DNA of 64,000 nt from Massilia sp. Root351 (lineage in GTDB: Bacteria; Pseudomonadota; Gammaproteobacteria; Burkholderiales; Burkholderiaceae_D): the NCBI RefSeq assembly GCF_001425045.1, contig NZ_LMDJ01000036.1, positions 124,001-188,000 of the forward strand, in the 5' to 3' direction. The translations under genes were made by a program, and so were the position numbers. Shown in pieces: positions 49,925-59,004 of this stretch; the first letter of the stretch is position 1; each line of letters starts with the position of its first letter. The notes beneath the pieces were generated by a model, which had not been told where the DNA came from, searched no databases, and worked only from the letters and a program-made list of their open reading frames with translations.

Positions 49925-50713
49925 TCAGTGCGGCAGCAGGCGCGGAGCGACCTTGCCGGTTTGCGACGCATCGAACAGCGCCACGCGGGCAGTCTCGAAA
50001 CGTTCGATCGCTTCCGCATCGGCCACGGAAGGCAGGGTGAGCTGCTCGCCCTGGTCGAGCGCGCGCAAGGCGGCGTCCACCATGTCGCCGGTCTGCATTA
50101 CGGTGGCAGGGTCGAGCGCGGCCAGCGGCACGCCGGAGTTGTCCCAGACCTCAGTGGCCGTGGCGGCGGGCAGCACCACCTGCACCTTGACGCCGGTGTC
50201 GGCCAGTTCCTGCTGCAGGCCGCGGCTGAACGCCACCACGAAGGCCTTGGTGCCGCTGTAGACCGCGCTGAACGGCAGCGTGTGCAAGCCCAAGACCGAA
50301 GCGATGTTGATGATGACGCCTTCCTTGCGCGAGATCATTCCGGGCAGCGCCGCATGCGTCAGGCGGGTCAGCGCCGTGATGTTGAGGGCGATCTGGGACA
50401 GGGAGTCCTGCACCGGGCTGGCCTGCAGCGGAGCAAGGCGGGCCAGCCCGGCATTGTTGACCAGGATGCTGACCGCCGGGCCGCTGGCCAGGACTTGCTC
50501 GACGCGCGCCAGGCCCTGTTCCGTTTCCAGGTCGGCCACCAGCGTGTCGACCCGGACGCCGTGCGCGCCGGTGAGCCGGGCGGCCAGCGCTTGCAGGCGC
50601 TCGGCGCGGCGCGCCACCAGCACCAGGTCGTAACCGCGCCGGGCCAGGCGGTCCGCGTACACCTCGCCGATGCCAGACGACGCGCCGGTGATCACTGCAA
50701 TTTGCTTACTCAT
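49925..50713 (-). CDS. SDR-family oxidoreductase
   Basis: A 262-residue short-chain dehydrogenase with the NADP-type VITGASSGIGEVYADRLARR at the N terminus, LVNNAG in the middle and catalytic YSGTK. GAGAGGGA precedes the ATG ending at 50713. It leads the three-gene operon; a perfect 20-bp palindromic operator (50736-50755) lies between the start codon and the likely promoter. The substrate is unknown. The regulator that binds the operator is not encoded next to it. Confidence 0.88.
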   Translation of the reverse strand: MSKQIAVITGASSGIGEVYADRLARRGYDLVLVARRAERLQALAARLTGAHGVRVDTLVADLETEQGLARVEQVLASGPAVSILVNNAGLARLAPLQASPVQDSLSQIALNITALTRLTHAALPGMISRKEGVIINIASVLGLHTLPFSAVYSGTKAFVVAFSRGLQQELADTGVKVQVVLPAATATEVWDNSGVPLAALDPATVMQTGDMVDAALRALDQGEQLTLPSVADAEAIERFETARVALFDASQTGKVAPRLLPH

Positions 50714-50735
50714 GGCATTCCCTCTCAGATTTATG

Positions 50736-50755
50736 AATATGATGCTCATCATATT
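50736..50755. promoter_or_regulatory. Operator A upstream of the oxidoreductase operon
   Basis: AATATGATG (50736-50744) and CATCATATT (50747-50755) are perfect arms around two bases, a TetR-like site size. A related site follows 70-80 bp away. The gene-free interval 50714-51044 holds these two sites and the promoters of the divergent operons. Confidence 0.7.
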
Positions 50756-50815
50756 ATTGTCGAAAAAAAAGTCTGGCTGGCTTACTTCGCAGATTAATTC
50801 TGATAAACCAACCAG

Positions 50816-50829
50816 ATGATGGTCATCAT
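50816..50829. promoter_or_regulatory. Operator B, same core as operator A
   Basis: ATGATGGTCATCAT repeats the ATGATG-N2-CATCAT core of operator A. The centres lie about 77 bp apart, seven helical turns. Confidence 0.65.
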
Positions 50830-51044
50830 ATACTGATTTCCTGAAGCGTGCACAGCCTTCGTTGCGTGTAAGCCCGGTGTAAGCAATCTGTAAGCATGCT
50901 GGAACATTCTTGCAATTCAGTTATCAGTAACTTGACACACAGGAGGTACCCCGCCGCGTCGCCCCGTATCACTTCGCCTCAGATCTCATCGCATCAGGAT
51001 TTATCGGCTTGTTCCATGTACAAAATTACAACAGGAGACACACG

Positions 51045-52181
51045 ATGAAGAAGATCGACACCCCAGCCAAGCAGTCCCTCAGCACCCGCCGCAAGTTTCT
51101 GGGCAACGCCGCCGCCGGCACCGCAGGCGCAGCGCTCGCCCTGCCAATGATCGCCACCGCCCAAGCGCCCACCCAGCTGCGCTTCCAGAGCACCTGGCCG
51201 AGCAAGGATATCTTCCACGAATACGCGGGCGACTTCGCCAAGAAGGTCAACGACATGACCGGCGGCGAGCTGAAAATCGAAGTGCTGCCGGCCGGCTCGG
51301 TGGTGCCTGCCTTCGGCCTGCTGGACGCGGTGTCGAAAGGCACGCTGGACGGCGGCCACGGCGTGATGGGCTACAACTACGGCAAGCAGAGCGCCATCGC
51401 GCTGTGGACTTCCGGCCCGGTGTTCGGCATGGATGCGAACATGGTGCTGGCCTGGCATAAATATGGCGGCGGCAAGGAGCTGCTGGTCAAGCTGTATTCG
51501 TCGATCGGCGCCAACGTGGTGTCCTTCCTGACCGGCCCCATGCCTACCCAGCCGCTGGGCTGGTTCAAAAAACCGATCACCAAGAAGGACGACCTGAAGG
51601 GCCTGAAGTTCCGCACCAACGGCCTGGCCATCGACCTGTTCACCGCCATGGGCGCGGCGGTCAACGCACTGCCCGGCGGCGAGATCGTGCCCGCCATGGA
51701 CCGTGGCCTGCTGGACGGCGCGGAGTTCAACAACGCCACGTCCGACCGCCTGCTGGGCTTCCCGGACGTCTCCAAGGTGTGCATGCTGCAAAGCTTCCAC
51801 CAAAGCTCGGAGCAGTTCGAGATCACCTTCAACAAGACCAAGTACGATGCCCTGCCGGCCAAGATGAAGGCCATCATCGACAACGCCGTCGAGGCGGCGT
51901 CGGCCGACATGTCGTGGAAGGCGATCGACCGCTATTCCAAGGACTACGGCGAACTGCAGTCGAAAGACGGCGTGAAGTTCTACAAGACGCCGGACGCCCT
52001 GCTGCAGGAGCAGTTGAAAATATGGGACGAGGTGGTGGCCAAGAAAGGCGCCGACAATCCGCTGTTCCGCGAGGTTGAAAAGTCGCAGCGCGCATTTGCG
52101 GCGCGCGCCATGAAGTGGGACATGGACACCAACAATCCGCGCCGCATGGCGTACAACCACTACTTCGGCAGGAAGGCCTGA
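51045..52181 (+). CDS. TRAP transporter solute-binding protein (DctP type)
   Basis: A 378-residue periplasmic protein with a twin-arginine-like leader (STRRKFLGNAAAGTAGAALA). AGGAG precedes the ATG at 51045. The core (LRFQSTWPSKDIFHEYAGDF, GELKIEVLPAGSVVPAFGL, LKGLKFRTNGLAIDLFTAMG, ALPGGEIVPAMDRGLLDGAE) matches TakP/DctP proteins, including the Arg of FRTNG that binds the substrate carboxylate. Relatives bind 2-oxo acids or lactate; the ligand here is not determined. It leads a dctP-dctQ-dctM operon. Confidence 0.93.
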   Translation: MKKIDTPAKQSLSTRRKFLGNAAAGTAGAALALPMIATAQAPTQLRFQSTWPSKDIFHEYAGDFAKKVNDMTGGELKIEVLPAGSVVPAFGLLDAVSKGTLDGGHGVMGYNYGKQSAIALWTSGPVFGMDANMVLAWHKYGGGKELLVKLYSSIGANVVSFLTGPMPTQPLGWFKKPITKKDDLKGLKFRTNGLAIDLFTAMGAAVNALPGGEIVPAMDRGLLDGAEFNNATSDRLLGFPDVSKVCMLQSFHQSSEQFEITFNKTKYDALPAKMKAIIDNAVEAASADMSWKAIDRYSKDYGELQSKDGVKFYKTPDALLQEQLKIWDEVVAKKGADNPLFREVEKSQRAFAARAMKWDMDTNNPRRMAYNHYFGRKA

Positions 52182-52281
52182 CAGCGGGACCGGCAGCACC
52201 CGGCGCGCGCCATAGCCGGCCGCGCCGGCCCGCGCGCTGGCGCATGCCACGCGCGCCCACACCTTGTTCCGGAGTCCCTGC

Positions 52282-52869
52282 ATGCAGAACGTTCTGTTTT
52301 TCATCGACCGGGTAAGCAGCTGGATCGGCCAGGCCTTTTCCTGGCTGATTGTCGTGCTCACCTTCCTCATCTCCTGGGAAGTGTTCGCGCGCTACGCGCT
52401 GAACCGCCCCAACCCCTGGGCTTTCGACCTGATGATCATGATGTACGGCGCCGCCTTCATGATGGCGGGCGCCTACACGCTGGCAAAGAACGGCCACGTG
52501 CGCGGCGACGTGCTGTACAGCTTCTTCCCGCCCCGGCTGCAGGCCGGACTGGACCTGGTGCTGTACATCGCCTTCTTCATTCCCGGCGTGGTGGCGCTGG
52601 TGTGGGCCGGCTACACCTACGCGGCCGAGTCGCTGGCCATCAACGAGCATTCCACGCTGACCGCGAACGGTCCGCCGCTGTATCCCTTCAAGATGGTGAT
52701 CCCGCTGTCCGGCGCGCTGCTGCTGATGCAGGGCGCGGTGGAGATCGTGCGCTGCGTGCTGTGCCTGCGCGATGGCGCATGGCCTTCGCGCGAGCCGGAT
52801 GTCGAGGAAGTGGACGTCGACAAGCTCAAGGAAATGGTGCACGCGGACGATCTTGGAGAACAAAAATGA
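52282..52869 (+). CDS. TRAP transporter small permease (DctQ type)
   Basis: A 195-residue membrane protein with four helices (about 15-38, 50-72, 92-115, 133-158), including the conserved WEVFARYALNRPNPWAFDL segment. The start at 52282 has CGGAG upstream. Its TGA overlaps the dctM ATG as ATGA, so the two are translationally coupled. It pairs with DctM to form the sodium-driven uptake channel for the binding protein encoded upstream. Confidence 0.93.
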   Translation: MQNVLFFIDRVSSWIGQAFSWLIVVLTFLISWEVFARYALNRPNPWAFDLMIMMYGAAFMMAGAYTLAKNGHVRGDVLYSFFPPRLQAGLDLVLYIAFFIPGVVALVWAGYTYAAESLAINEHSTLTANGPPLYPFKMVIPLSGALLLMQGAVEIVRCVLCLRDGAWPSREPDVEEVDVDKLKEMVHADDLGEQK

Positions 52870-54881
52870 GGAAAGAGATCTGGTTCGGCCTGTCGATGCT
52901 GATCGGCATCGTCATCGCCCTGTTCGCGCTGATGCCGGCGCCGGCCGACATGACCAACGGCCACGTCGGCCTGCTGATGCTCGCCCTGGTGGTGGTAGCC
53001 ATCATGCTGGGCTTCCCCACTGCGTTCACGCTGATGGGCATGGGGGTGCTGTTCGCCTGGTACGCCTTTCATAGCCGCGATCCCAACCAGGCCATCCAGC
53101 TGACGCTGGACCTGATGGTGCAGCGCGCCTACTCCGTGATGGCGAACGACGTGCTCATCTCGATCCCGCTGTTCGTCTTCATGGGTTACCTGGTGGAGCG
53201 CGCCAACCTGATCGAGAAGCTGTTCAAGAGCCTGCACATCGCCATGGCGCGCGTGCCCGGTTCGCTGGCGGTGGCCACCATCGTCACCTGCGCCATCTTT
53301 GCCACCGCCACCGGCATCGTCGGCGCGGTGGTCACACTGATGGGCCTTCTGGCCCTGCCCGCCATGCTGAAGGCCGGCTACAGCACCCAGCTGTCGGCGG
53401 GCGCCATCACCGCCGGCGGCTGCCTGGGCATCCTGATCCCGCCATCGGTGCTGCTGATCGTGTACGGCGCCACCGCCGGGGTGTCGGTGGTCAAGCTGTA
53501 CGCGGGCGCGCTGTTCCCCGGCGTCATGCTGGCCGTGCTGTATGTGGGCTACGTCATGCTGGTGGCCAAACTCAAGCCCAGCGCGGCGCCGCCGCTCACT
53601 GCCGAAGAACGCAGCGTGGCCCTGCCGCCGTTCGCGCAAGCCATCACCGCGTCCAGGCGGACGATGGCCGTGCCGGGACTGGCCGCAGCGCTGGCGCAGG
53701 CGGCTCCGGCGCCGGCGGGCGCGAGCAAGCGCACGCTGATGCAGCAGCTGTTTATCGCGCTGCTGCCCGCGCTGGCGTTCGCCGCCTTCATGGGGGTGAG
53801 CTATGGCATCGTCACCAAACCTGCCGCGCCGCCCAGCGAACTGGTGGAGATGGGCAGCGCGCAGGATCTGAGTTCGTCCGGCAGCGACGCAGGCGGCCTT
53901 GCGGAGCCGCCGCCGGAAGGCGGCCTGGAAGAACCGCCGGCAAACAACGACCTGGCCGAGCCGCCCGGCACGGAGGCGCCGCAGCCGGCAAGCGATACGG
54001 CGACCGGCACGGCAGGCGCTGCAGCCGGACCGGGCAGCTCCGCCGCCACGCCGCCAGCGGGAGCCGCAACGGCACGCAACGGCGCAGCGGCCACCGCCGC
54101 CGCCCCGGCGGACGCGCCGCAGCCCAAGCCGGCGCCGGCCGGCTACTGGATCGCGCTGGGAATCGGCACGGTGGCGCTGCTGCTGTTCTACGCCTACTTC
54201 TCCTTCGCCCGCCTGGAGATCCTGAAAATGCTGATGGGATCCCTGTTCCCGCTGGCGTTCATGATCCTGGCGGTATTGGGCAGCATCGTGTTCGGCTTCG
54301 CCACCCCCACCGAGGCGGCGGCCATGGGCGCGCTGGGCGGCATGGTGCTGGCGGTCGCCTACCGCCGTTTCAACATCGGCATGCTGCGCGAGTCGGCCCA
54401 CCTCACCGCCAAGACCAGCGCCATGGTGTGCTGGCTGTTCGTCGGCTCGAGCATCTTCTCGGCCGCGTTCGCGCTGCTGGGCGGGCAGGAGCTGATCAAC
54501 AGCTGGGTGCTGGGCATGGACCTGACGCCGGTGCAGTTCATGCTGCTGGCGCAGGTCATCATCTTCCTGCTCGGCTGGCCGCTGGAGTGGACCGAGATCA
54601 TCGTGATCTTCATGCCCATCTTCATACCGCTGCTGGGCCACTTCAACATCGACCCGCTGTTCTTCGGCCTGCTGGTGGCGATGAACCTGCAGACCGCCTT
54701 CCTGTCCCCGCCGGTGGCGATGTCGGCCTTCTACCTGAAGGGCGTGGCGCCGCCGCACGTGACCCTGAACCAGATCTTCCTCGGCATGCTGCCCTTCATG
54801 GCGATCCAGGTGCTGGGCGTGTTCCTGCTGTACATGTTCCCCGCAATCGGGTTGTGGCTGCCGGGAGTGCTGTACAACTAG
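52866..54881 (+). CDS. TRAP transporter large permease (DctM type) with a large internal insertion
   Basis: A 671-residue protein; ordinary DctM proteins have about 430. The first 235 residues and those after about 455 match DctM (IPLFVFMGYLVERANLIEKL, LGILIPPSVLLIVYG, ATPTEAAAMGALGG, LLGWPLEWTEIIVIFMPIF). Between them lie two extra predicted helices (293-315 and 427-447) flanking about 105 residues of Pro/Ala/Glu-rich low-complexity sequence (319-425; DNA 53820-54140). The insertion is in frame with ordinary codon use, so the protein should be functional. It may be a spacer facing one side of the membrane. Confidence 0.9.
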   Translation: MRKEIWFGLSMLIGIVIALFALMPAPADMTNGHVGLLMLALVVVAIMLGFPTAFTLMGMGVLFAWYAFHSRDPNQAIQLTLDLMVQRAYSVMANDVLISIPLFVFMGYLVERANLIEKLFKSLHIAMARVPGSLAVATIVTCAIFATATGIVGAVVTLMGLLALPAMLKAGYSTQLSAGAITAGGCLGILIPPSVLLIVYGATAGVSVVKLYAGALFPGVMLAVLYVGYVMLVAKLKPSAAPPLTAEERSVALPPFAQAITASRRTMAVPGLAAALAQAAPAPAGASKRTLMQQLFIALLPALAFAAFMGVSYGIVTKPAAPPSELVEMGSAQDLSSSGSDAGGLAEPPPEGGLEEPPANNDLAEPPGTEAPQPASDTATGTAGAAAGPGSSAATPPAGAATARNGAAATAAAPADAPQPKPAPAGYWIALGIGTVALLLFYAYFSFARLEILKMLMGSLFPLAFMILAVLGSIVFGFATPTEAAAMGALGGMVLAVAYRRFNIGMLRESAHLTAKTSAMVCWLFVGSSIFSAAFALLGGQELINSWVLGMDLTPVQFMLLAQVIIFLLGWPLEWTEIIVIFMPIFIPLLGHFNIDPLFFGLLVAMNLQTAFLSPPVAMSAFYLKGVAPPHVTLNQIFLGMLPFMAIQVLGVFLLYMFPAIGLWLPGVLYN

Positions 54882-54901
54882 CTTGCGGCGGGGCTGGCGG
54901 T

Positions 54902-55669
54902 TCAGCCCTGCTGCAGCGTCTTGATGATGCGGTCCTCGGACCGCTCCCCGGCGCCCGCGTTGCTGGTCTTGCTCTCCTTGCGGGCGATCATCAGGCGGTC
55001 GCCCGCCAGCGCATACACGCTCTGCTCTTCCTGCTTGAATTCGAAGCTCACCACCACGAAGGCGCGCCCGGTGGCGTGCAGATTCAGGCTGCTGGCCATG
55101 GGCGTGCCGTCGGCGCCTATCCACACCTCCAGCGAACCGCTGAAGTCCTTGATGTATTTGCGGTCACGGTCGCTGAGCGTGGTCACGGGCACATTGAAGG
55201 TCAGCTGGCGCGCCGGCTTGCCGCCGTAGGCGGCGGCCTTCTCGCTCTTGAAGGTGCCGCGCTCCAGCTGGCGCGCCAGGCCTTCGGCGGCGGACACCAT
55301 GGGCCGCAAATCGTCCGGCCCCAGCTCGCGCATGGCGTACAAGGTCGGCGTCCTGGCGTTGGGATTTTTGGCGACAGCCTGCTGCTCGCCGTCCATGCGG
55401 GACAGCAAGTCGCGGCTATATTGCAGGCGCATGCCCTGGCTGCCGTCTTCCAGCGCCACGGCGGCATGGCCCGAGAATTCCTCGGCATCCTTTCCCTCGC
55501 CGGTACGGCGCCAGGTCCTGGTCTCAAGCGTGGCCTTGAGCGGCGTTTGCGCCTGCAAGCGGGCCAGGGCGCCTTTCAGGTCGGCCAGGCCGTCGGCGCG
55601 GGCGGGGACAGCCGCCATGGTGGCCAGGGCGGCCATGCAGCAAGCGCCCAGGACAGCGCGGGACATCAT
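54902..55669 (-). CDS. Exported hypothetical protein of the ABC export operon
   Basis: A 255-residue protein with a signal peptide (CMAALATMAAVPARA). The mature part is alpha/beta with a LETRTWRR start, repeated charged helices and a C-terminal EVWIGADGTPMASSLNLHATG strand region. Its start overlaps the stop of the ABC ATPase gene, so it is translated with an ATPase and an FtsX-type permease. A periplasmic role in lipid or lipoprotein handling is suggested by context only. No family is recognised. Confidence 0.7.
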   Translation of the reverse strand: MMSRAVLGACCMAALATMAAVPARADGLADLKGALARLQAQTPLKATLETRTWRRTGEGKDAEEFSGHAAVALEDGSQGMRLQYSRDLLSRMDGEQQAVAKNPNARTPTLYAMRELGPDDLRPMVSAAEGLARQLERGTFKSEKAAAYGGKPARQLTFNVPVTTLSDRDRKYIKDFSGSLEVWIGADGTPMASSLNLHATGRAFVVVSFEFKQEEQSVYALAGDRLMIARKESKTSNAGAGERSEDRIIKTLQQG

Positions 55670-56355
55670 GCGGCCTCCCGTGCCAGCTGCCCGGACAGCC
55701 GGCCGGCGGCCATGGTCACGGTGCGGCCGCAGCGCGCGGCGATCTTGCTGTCGTGCGTTACCAGCACCAGCGTCGAGCCGCGTTCCCGGTTCAGGGTAAA
55801 CATCAGCTGCATCACGGCCTCGCCGGTGGCCGCATCCAGGCTGCCGGTAGGCTCGTCGGCGAACAGCAGCGGCGGCTCGGTGACGAACGCGCGCGCCAGC
55901 GCCACGCGCTGCTGCTCGCCGCCGGACAGGTATTTCGGATAGTGCCGCAGGCGGGTGGACAGCCCCACCCGCTCCAGCATCGCCTCCGCCTTCGCCCGCG
56001 CATGCCCTTCGCCGCGCAGCTCCATCGGCAGCATCACGTTCTCCACCGCAGTCAAGTGCGGCAGCAGCTGGAAGGACTGGAACACGAAGCCCAGCTTGGC
56101 CTGGCGGAACACGGCACGGCCGTCTTCGTCAAGCGCGAAGATGTCGCTGCCGTCCAGCCGCACGGTGCCGCTGCTGGGCGTATCGAGGCCGGCCAGGATG
56201 CCCAGCAGCGTGGACTTGCCGGAGCCCGACGCGCCGACAATGGCCAGCGTCTCGCCGGCCCGGGCGCTGAAGTTCACGTCGTCGAGTATGGTCAGCTCGC
56301 CGGTGGCGTCGGCTACGCGCTTGCCCAGGCCGCGCACTTCTATGATGGACTGCAT
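55666..56355 (-). CDS. ABC transporter ATP-binding protein (LolD/YbbA type)
   Basis: A 229-residue ATPase. AAGGAG is directly followed by ATGCAAATG; the second ATG (56355) has proper spacing. Walker A GASGSGKST (41-49), the signature LSGGEQQRVALARAF and Walker B LLFADEPT with the following D-loop are intact, as are FVFQSFQLLPHLTAVENV and VTHD. It partners the large FtsX-type permease encoded just upstream. Such pairs work in lipoprotein sorting or substrate extrusion. Confidence 0.93.
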   Translation of the reverse strand: MQSIIEVRGLGKRVADATGELTILDDVNFSARAGETLAIVGASGSGKSTLLGILAGLDTPSSGTVRLDGSDIFALDEDGRAVFRQAKLGFVFQSFQLLPHLTAVENVMLPMELRGEGHARAKAEAMLERVGLSTRLRHYPKYLSGGEQQRVALARAFVTEPPLLFADEPTGSLDAATGEAVMQLMFTLNRERGSTLVLVTHDSKIAARCGRTVTMAAGRLSGQLAREAA

Positions 56356-56365
56356 TTGCATCTCC

Positions 56366-58849
56366 TTAAGCTTGCCGCAGCGTGAGCAGCGGCGGTTGAT
56401 TCAATACGTTGCGCAGGCCCAGCCAGCCGCCGGCGACGGCGCTGGCCGATCCCGCCGCCAGGCCCGCCGCCCACAACAGCAGTGGCCAGCGCCAGGGCAG
56501 TTCGAATACGAAGCGCGCCAGCGCCCAGCTGCACAGCGTGGCGCATGCCGCCGCCAGCAGACCGGCCAGTGCACCGGTGAGCAGGTGCTCCATCCACTGC
56601 GCGCGCGCCAGCTGGCTGCGGGTGGCGCCCAGCGCGCGCAGCAAGGCTGCCTGGCGCTTGCGCTCATCTTGCGATCCGGCCAGTGCAGCGTACAGCACCA
56701 GCAGGCCGGACGCGAGCGTGAAGAGGAACAGGAATTCCACTGCCACGCTCACTTGCGCCAGCGCCGCCTGCATCTGGCGCACCAGGAAGCCAAAATCGAA
56801 CACTGTGACATTGGGGAAGTCCTGTGCCAGGCGGTCGGCCACCTTGCGGTCATTGTCAGACACGTGGAAAGCCGCGCCGTAAGTGCGCGGCAGGCCTTGC
56901 GCCGCCACGCTGTTCAGCATGAACTCGAAACTGGGCGCGCGCGCGCGGCGGTCCGTGCTGCGCACGCTGCTCACCACGGTTTGCAGCGGCAGGCCGCCGG
57001 CATCGAAACTCAGGCTGTCGCCAGGCTGGATGCCGAATGCCTGCGCAATGCCCTCGTCGGGCGATGCTTCAGCCTTGTTCGACGTGGGATCGAACCAGCG
57101 GCCGGCGATGACCGTGTCGGCGGCAGGCAGCGCGGCGGCGGTGGACAGGTCCACGTCCGCGTGGCCGAGCGCTTCCTTGTTGTCCTTGCCACGCACCGGC
57201 TTGCCGTTGACCGCCAGCAGGCGCGCGCGGATGCTGGGGTGCAGTGCCGGGCTGCCGTAGTGCTGCAGCCGCGAGGCGACATCCTGCACCTGGTCCGGCT
57301 GCACGTTGACGATGAAGTGGTTGGGGGCATTGGCCGGGGTAGCGGCTTGCCATGCGTCCAGCAGATCGCCGCGCACCACAGTCAGCAACAGCGGCGCCGT
57401 CAAGCCGATGGCCAATGCGACGGTTTGCGCGACGCTGGCGCCGGGCCGGCGCTGCAACGCGGTGACGGCGAAGCGCCAGGCCGGGTTGCCGAATGCGCCG
57501 CGCAGGCGGCCCAGCGCTTTCAGGGCCAGCCAGGCTGCGGCGGCGAACAGCAGGGCCGCCAGCAGGAAGCCGGCCGCGCTGACGGCGCCGAGGGCGGCGT
57601 CGCCGGTAATCCACAGCATCAGGCCGCAGAACATGATGGCGCCCAAGGCGCATGCGGCCAGCGTGGCGCCGCGCGGCGCGTGCCGTTCGCGGCGCAGCAA
57701 TTGCGCATGCGGCACGTCGCGCAACTGGAGCAGCGGCGGCAGCGCGAAGCCGGCCAGCAGGATCAAGCCTGCAGCCAGGCTTTGCAAGGCGGGCGCCCAG
57801 CCGGCGGCAGGCAAGCCGGCCGGCAGCAATGGCTCCAGCCATGCCAGCAACAGCAAGTGGCCGGCGTAGCCGGCCAGCACGCCGGCAGCGCTGCCGGCCA
57901 GGCCCAGCACCAGGAATTCGGTCAGGTAGAGCCGCAGTACCTGGGACTGGCGCAAGCCGAGGCAGCGCAGCATGGCGCAGGCGTCAATGTGGCGCAGCAT
58001 GTAGCGCCGCGCGGCCATGGCGATGGCGGCTGCCGCCAGCATGGCTGTCAGCAGGCTGACCAGGGACAGGAAAGCGCTGGCGCGGTCCAGCGTCTGGCCC
58101 AGGGCGGCGCTGCTGTCCTTGACGGTCTGGATGCGCACATTGCTGCTGTCGGCGGCGGCGAGGCGGGCTTGCAGGGCGGCGCGGAAGGCTTCCACGGCGG
58201 CCGGCTCGCCAGCCAGCAGCAGGCCGTAGGTGGCGCGCACACCGGGCGCGAGCAGGCCGGTGGCGGGCAGGTCCCGCTCGGCCAGCATCACGCGCGGCGA
58301 CAGGTTGACAGGGGAAAAGCGGCGGTCCGGCTCGACGGCAATCACGCGGGCGACGGCAAATTCCGCGTCGCCGACGCGCAGCTTGCCGCCGCTATGCAGC
58401 GCGAGCCGGCTGGCGAGGGCGGGATCGATCCAGGCCGTGCCGGGCGCCGGAGGCTCGGCCGCAGCGGCGGGCGCGCTGGCCGGGGCGAACGCCAGCGCGC
58501 CGCGCAAGGGGTAGCCATCGGACACGCCCTTGAGCGATACGAGCTGCGAACGCGCCTCATCGCCCTGCCCCGCCGTGGCCATGCTGACCATGGAGGTGGT
58601 GGCCGCAGCGCGCAGGCCGCGCGCCGCGGCGTCCGCGCGCAGGGCTGGATCGAGCGGCGCGTCGGAACTCACCAGCAGATCAGCCGCCAGCGCCTGCCTG
58701 GCGTCGCGCTGCATGCCGTTGCGGATGCGGTCGGCGAAGAAGCCCACCGCCGACAGGGCGGCAACCGACACCACCAGCGCCGCCAGCAGCAGATGCAGCT
58801 CCCCCGCGCGCCAGTCGCGCGCCGTCATTTTCAGTGTCAAACCAGGCAT
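56366..58849 (-). CDS. FtsX-family ABC transporter permease (YbbP-like)
   Basis: An 827-residue permease beginning with LTLKMTARDWRAGEL, the usual N terminus of YbbP-type proteins. One N-terminal helix, a large periplasmic domain (about 45-250), two groups of membrane helices carrying FtsX domains (about 260-340 and 700-810), and helices between. AAGGA precedes the ATG by five bases. It heads a three-gene operon with the ATPase and an exported protein. YbbA-YbbP pairs are thought to extract lipophilic molecules from the inner membrane. Confidence 0.92.
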   Translation of the reverse strand: MPGLTLKMTARDWRAGELHLLLAALVVSVAALSAVGFFADRIRNGMQRDARQALAADLLVSSDAPLDPALRADAAARGLRAAATTSMVSMATAGQGDEARSQLVSLKGVSDGYPLRGALAFAPASAPAAAAEPPAPGTAWIDPALASRLALHSGGKLRVGDAEFAVARVIAVEPDRRFSPVNLSPRVMLAERDLPATGLLAPGVRATYGLLLAGEPAAVEAFRAALQARLAAADSSNVRIQTVKDSSAALGQTLDRASAFLSLVSLLTAMLAAAAIAMAARRYMLRHIDACAMLRCLGLRQSQVLRLYLTEFLVLGLAGSAAGVLAGYAGHLLLLAWLEPLLPAGLPAAGWAPALQSLAAGLILLAGFALPPLLQLRDVPHAQLLRRERHAPRGATLAACALGAIMFCGLMLWITGDAALGAVSAAGFLLAALLFAAAAWLALKALGRLRGAFGNPAWRFAVTALQRRPGASVAQTVALAIGLTAPLLLTVVRGDLLDAWQAATPANAPNHFIVNVQPDQVQDVASRLQHYGSPALHPSIRARLLAVNGKPVRGKDNKEALGHADVDLSTAAALPAADTVIAGRWFDPTSNKAEASPDEGIAQAFGIQPGDSLSFDAGGLPLQTVVSSVRSTDRRARAPSFEFMLNSVAAQGLPRTYGAAFHVSDNDRKVADRLAQDFPNVTVFDFGFLVRQMQAALAQVSVAVEFLFLFTLASGLLVLYAALAGSQDERKRQAALLRALGATRSQLARAQWMEHLLTGALAGLLAAACATLCSWALARFVFELPWRWPLLLWAAGLAAGSASAVAGGWLGLRNVLNQPPLLTLRQA

Positions 58850-59004
58850 GGCGTTCCTTGGATCTCAGCAGGATGCCAGCTTATCAATATGCGCACTGCC
58901 ACCGCAGCAGTTTGCGACGAAGCGGCAATAGCTGCGACGAACGGCAAAACAGCCGCCTTACACCGCCTTGAAGTGGCGCACGCGGGCGCGGCTGACCGGC
59001 CGCC

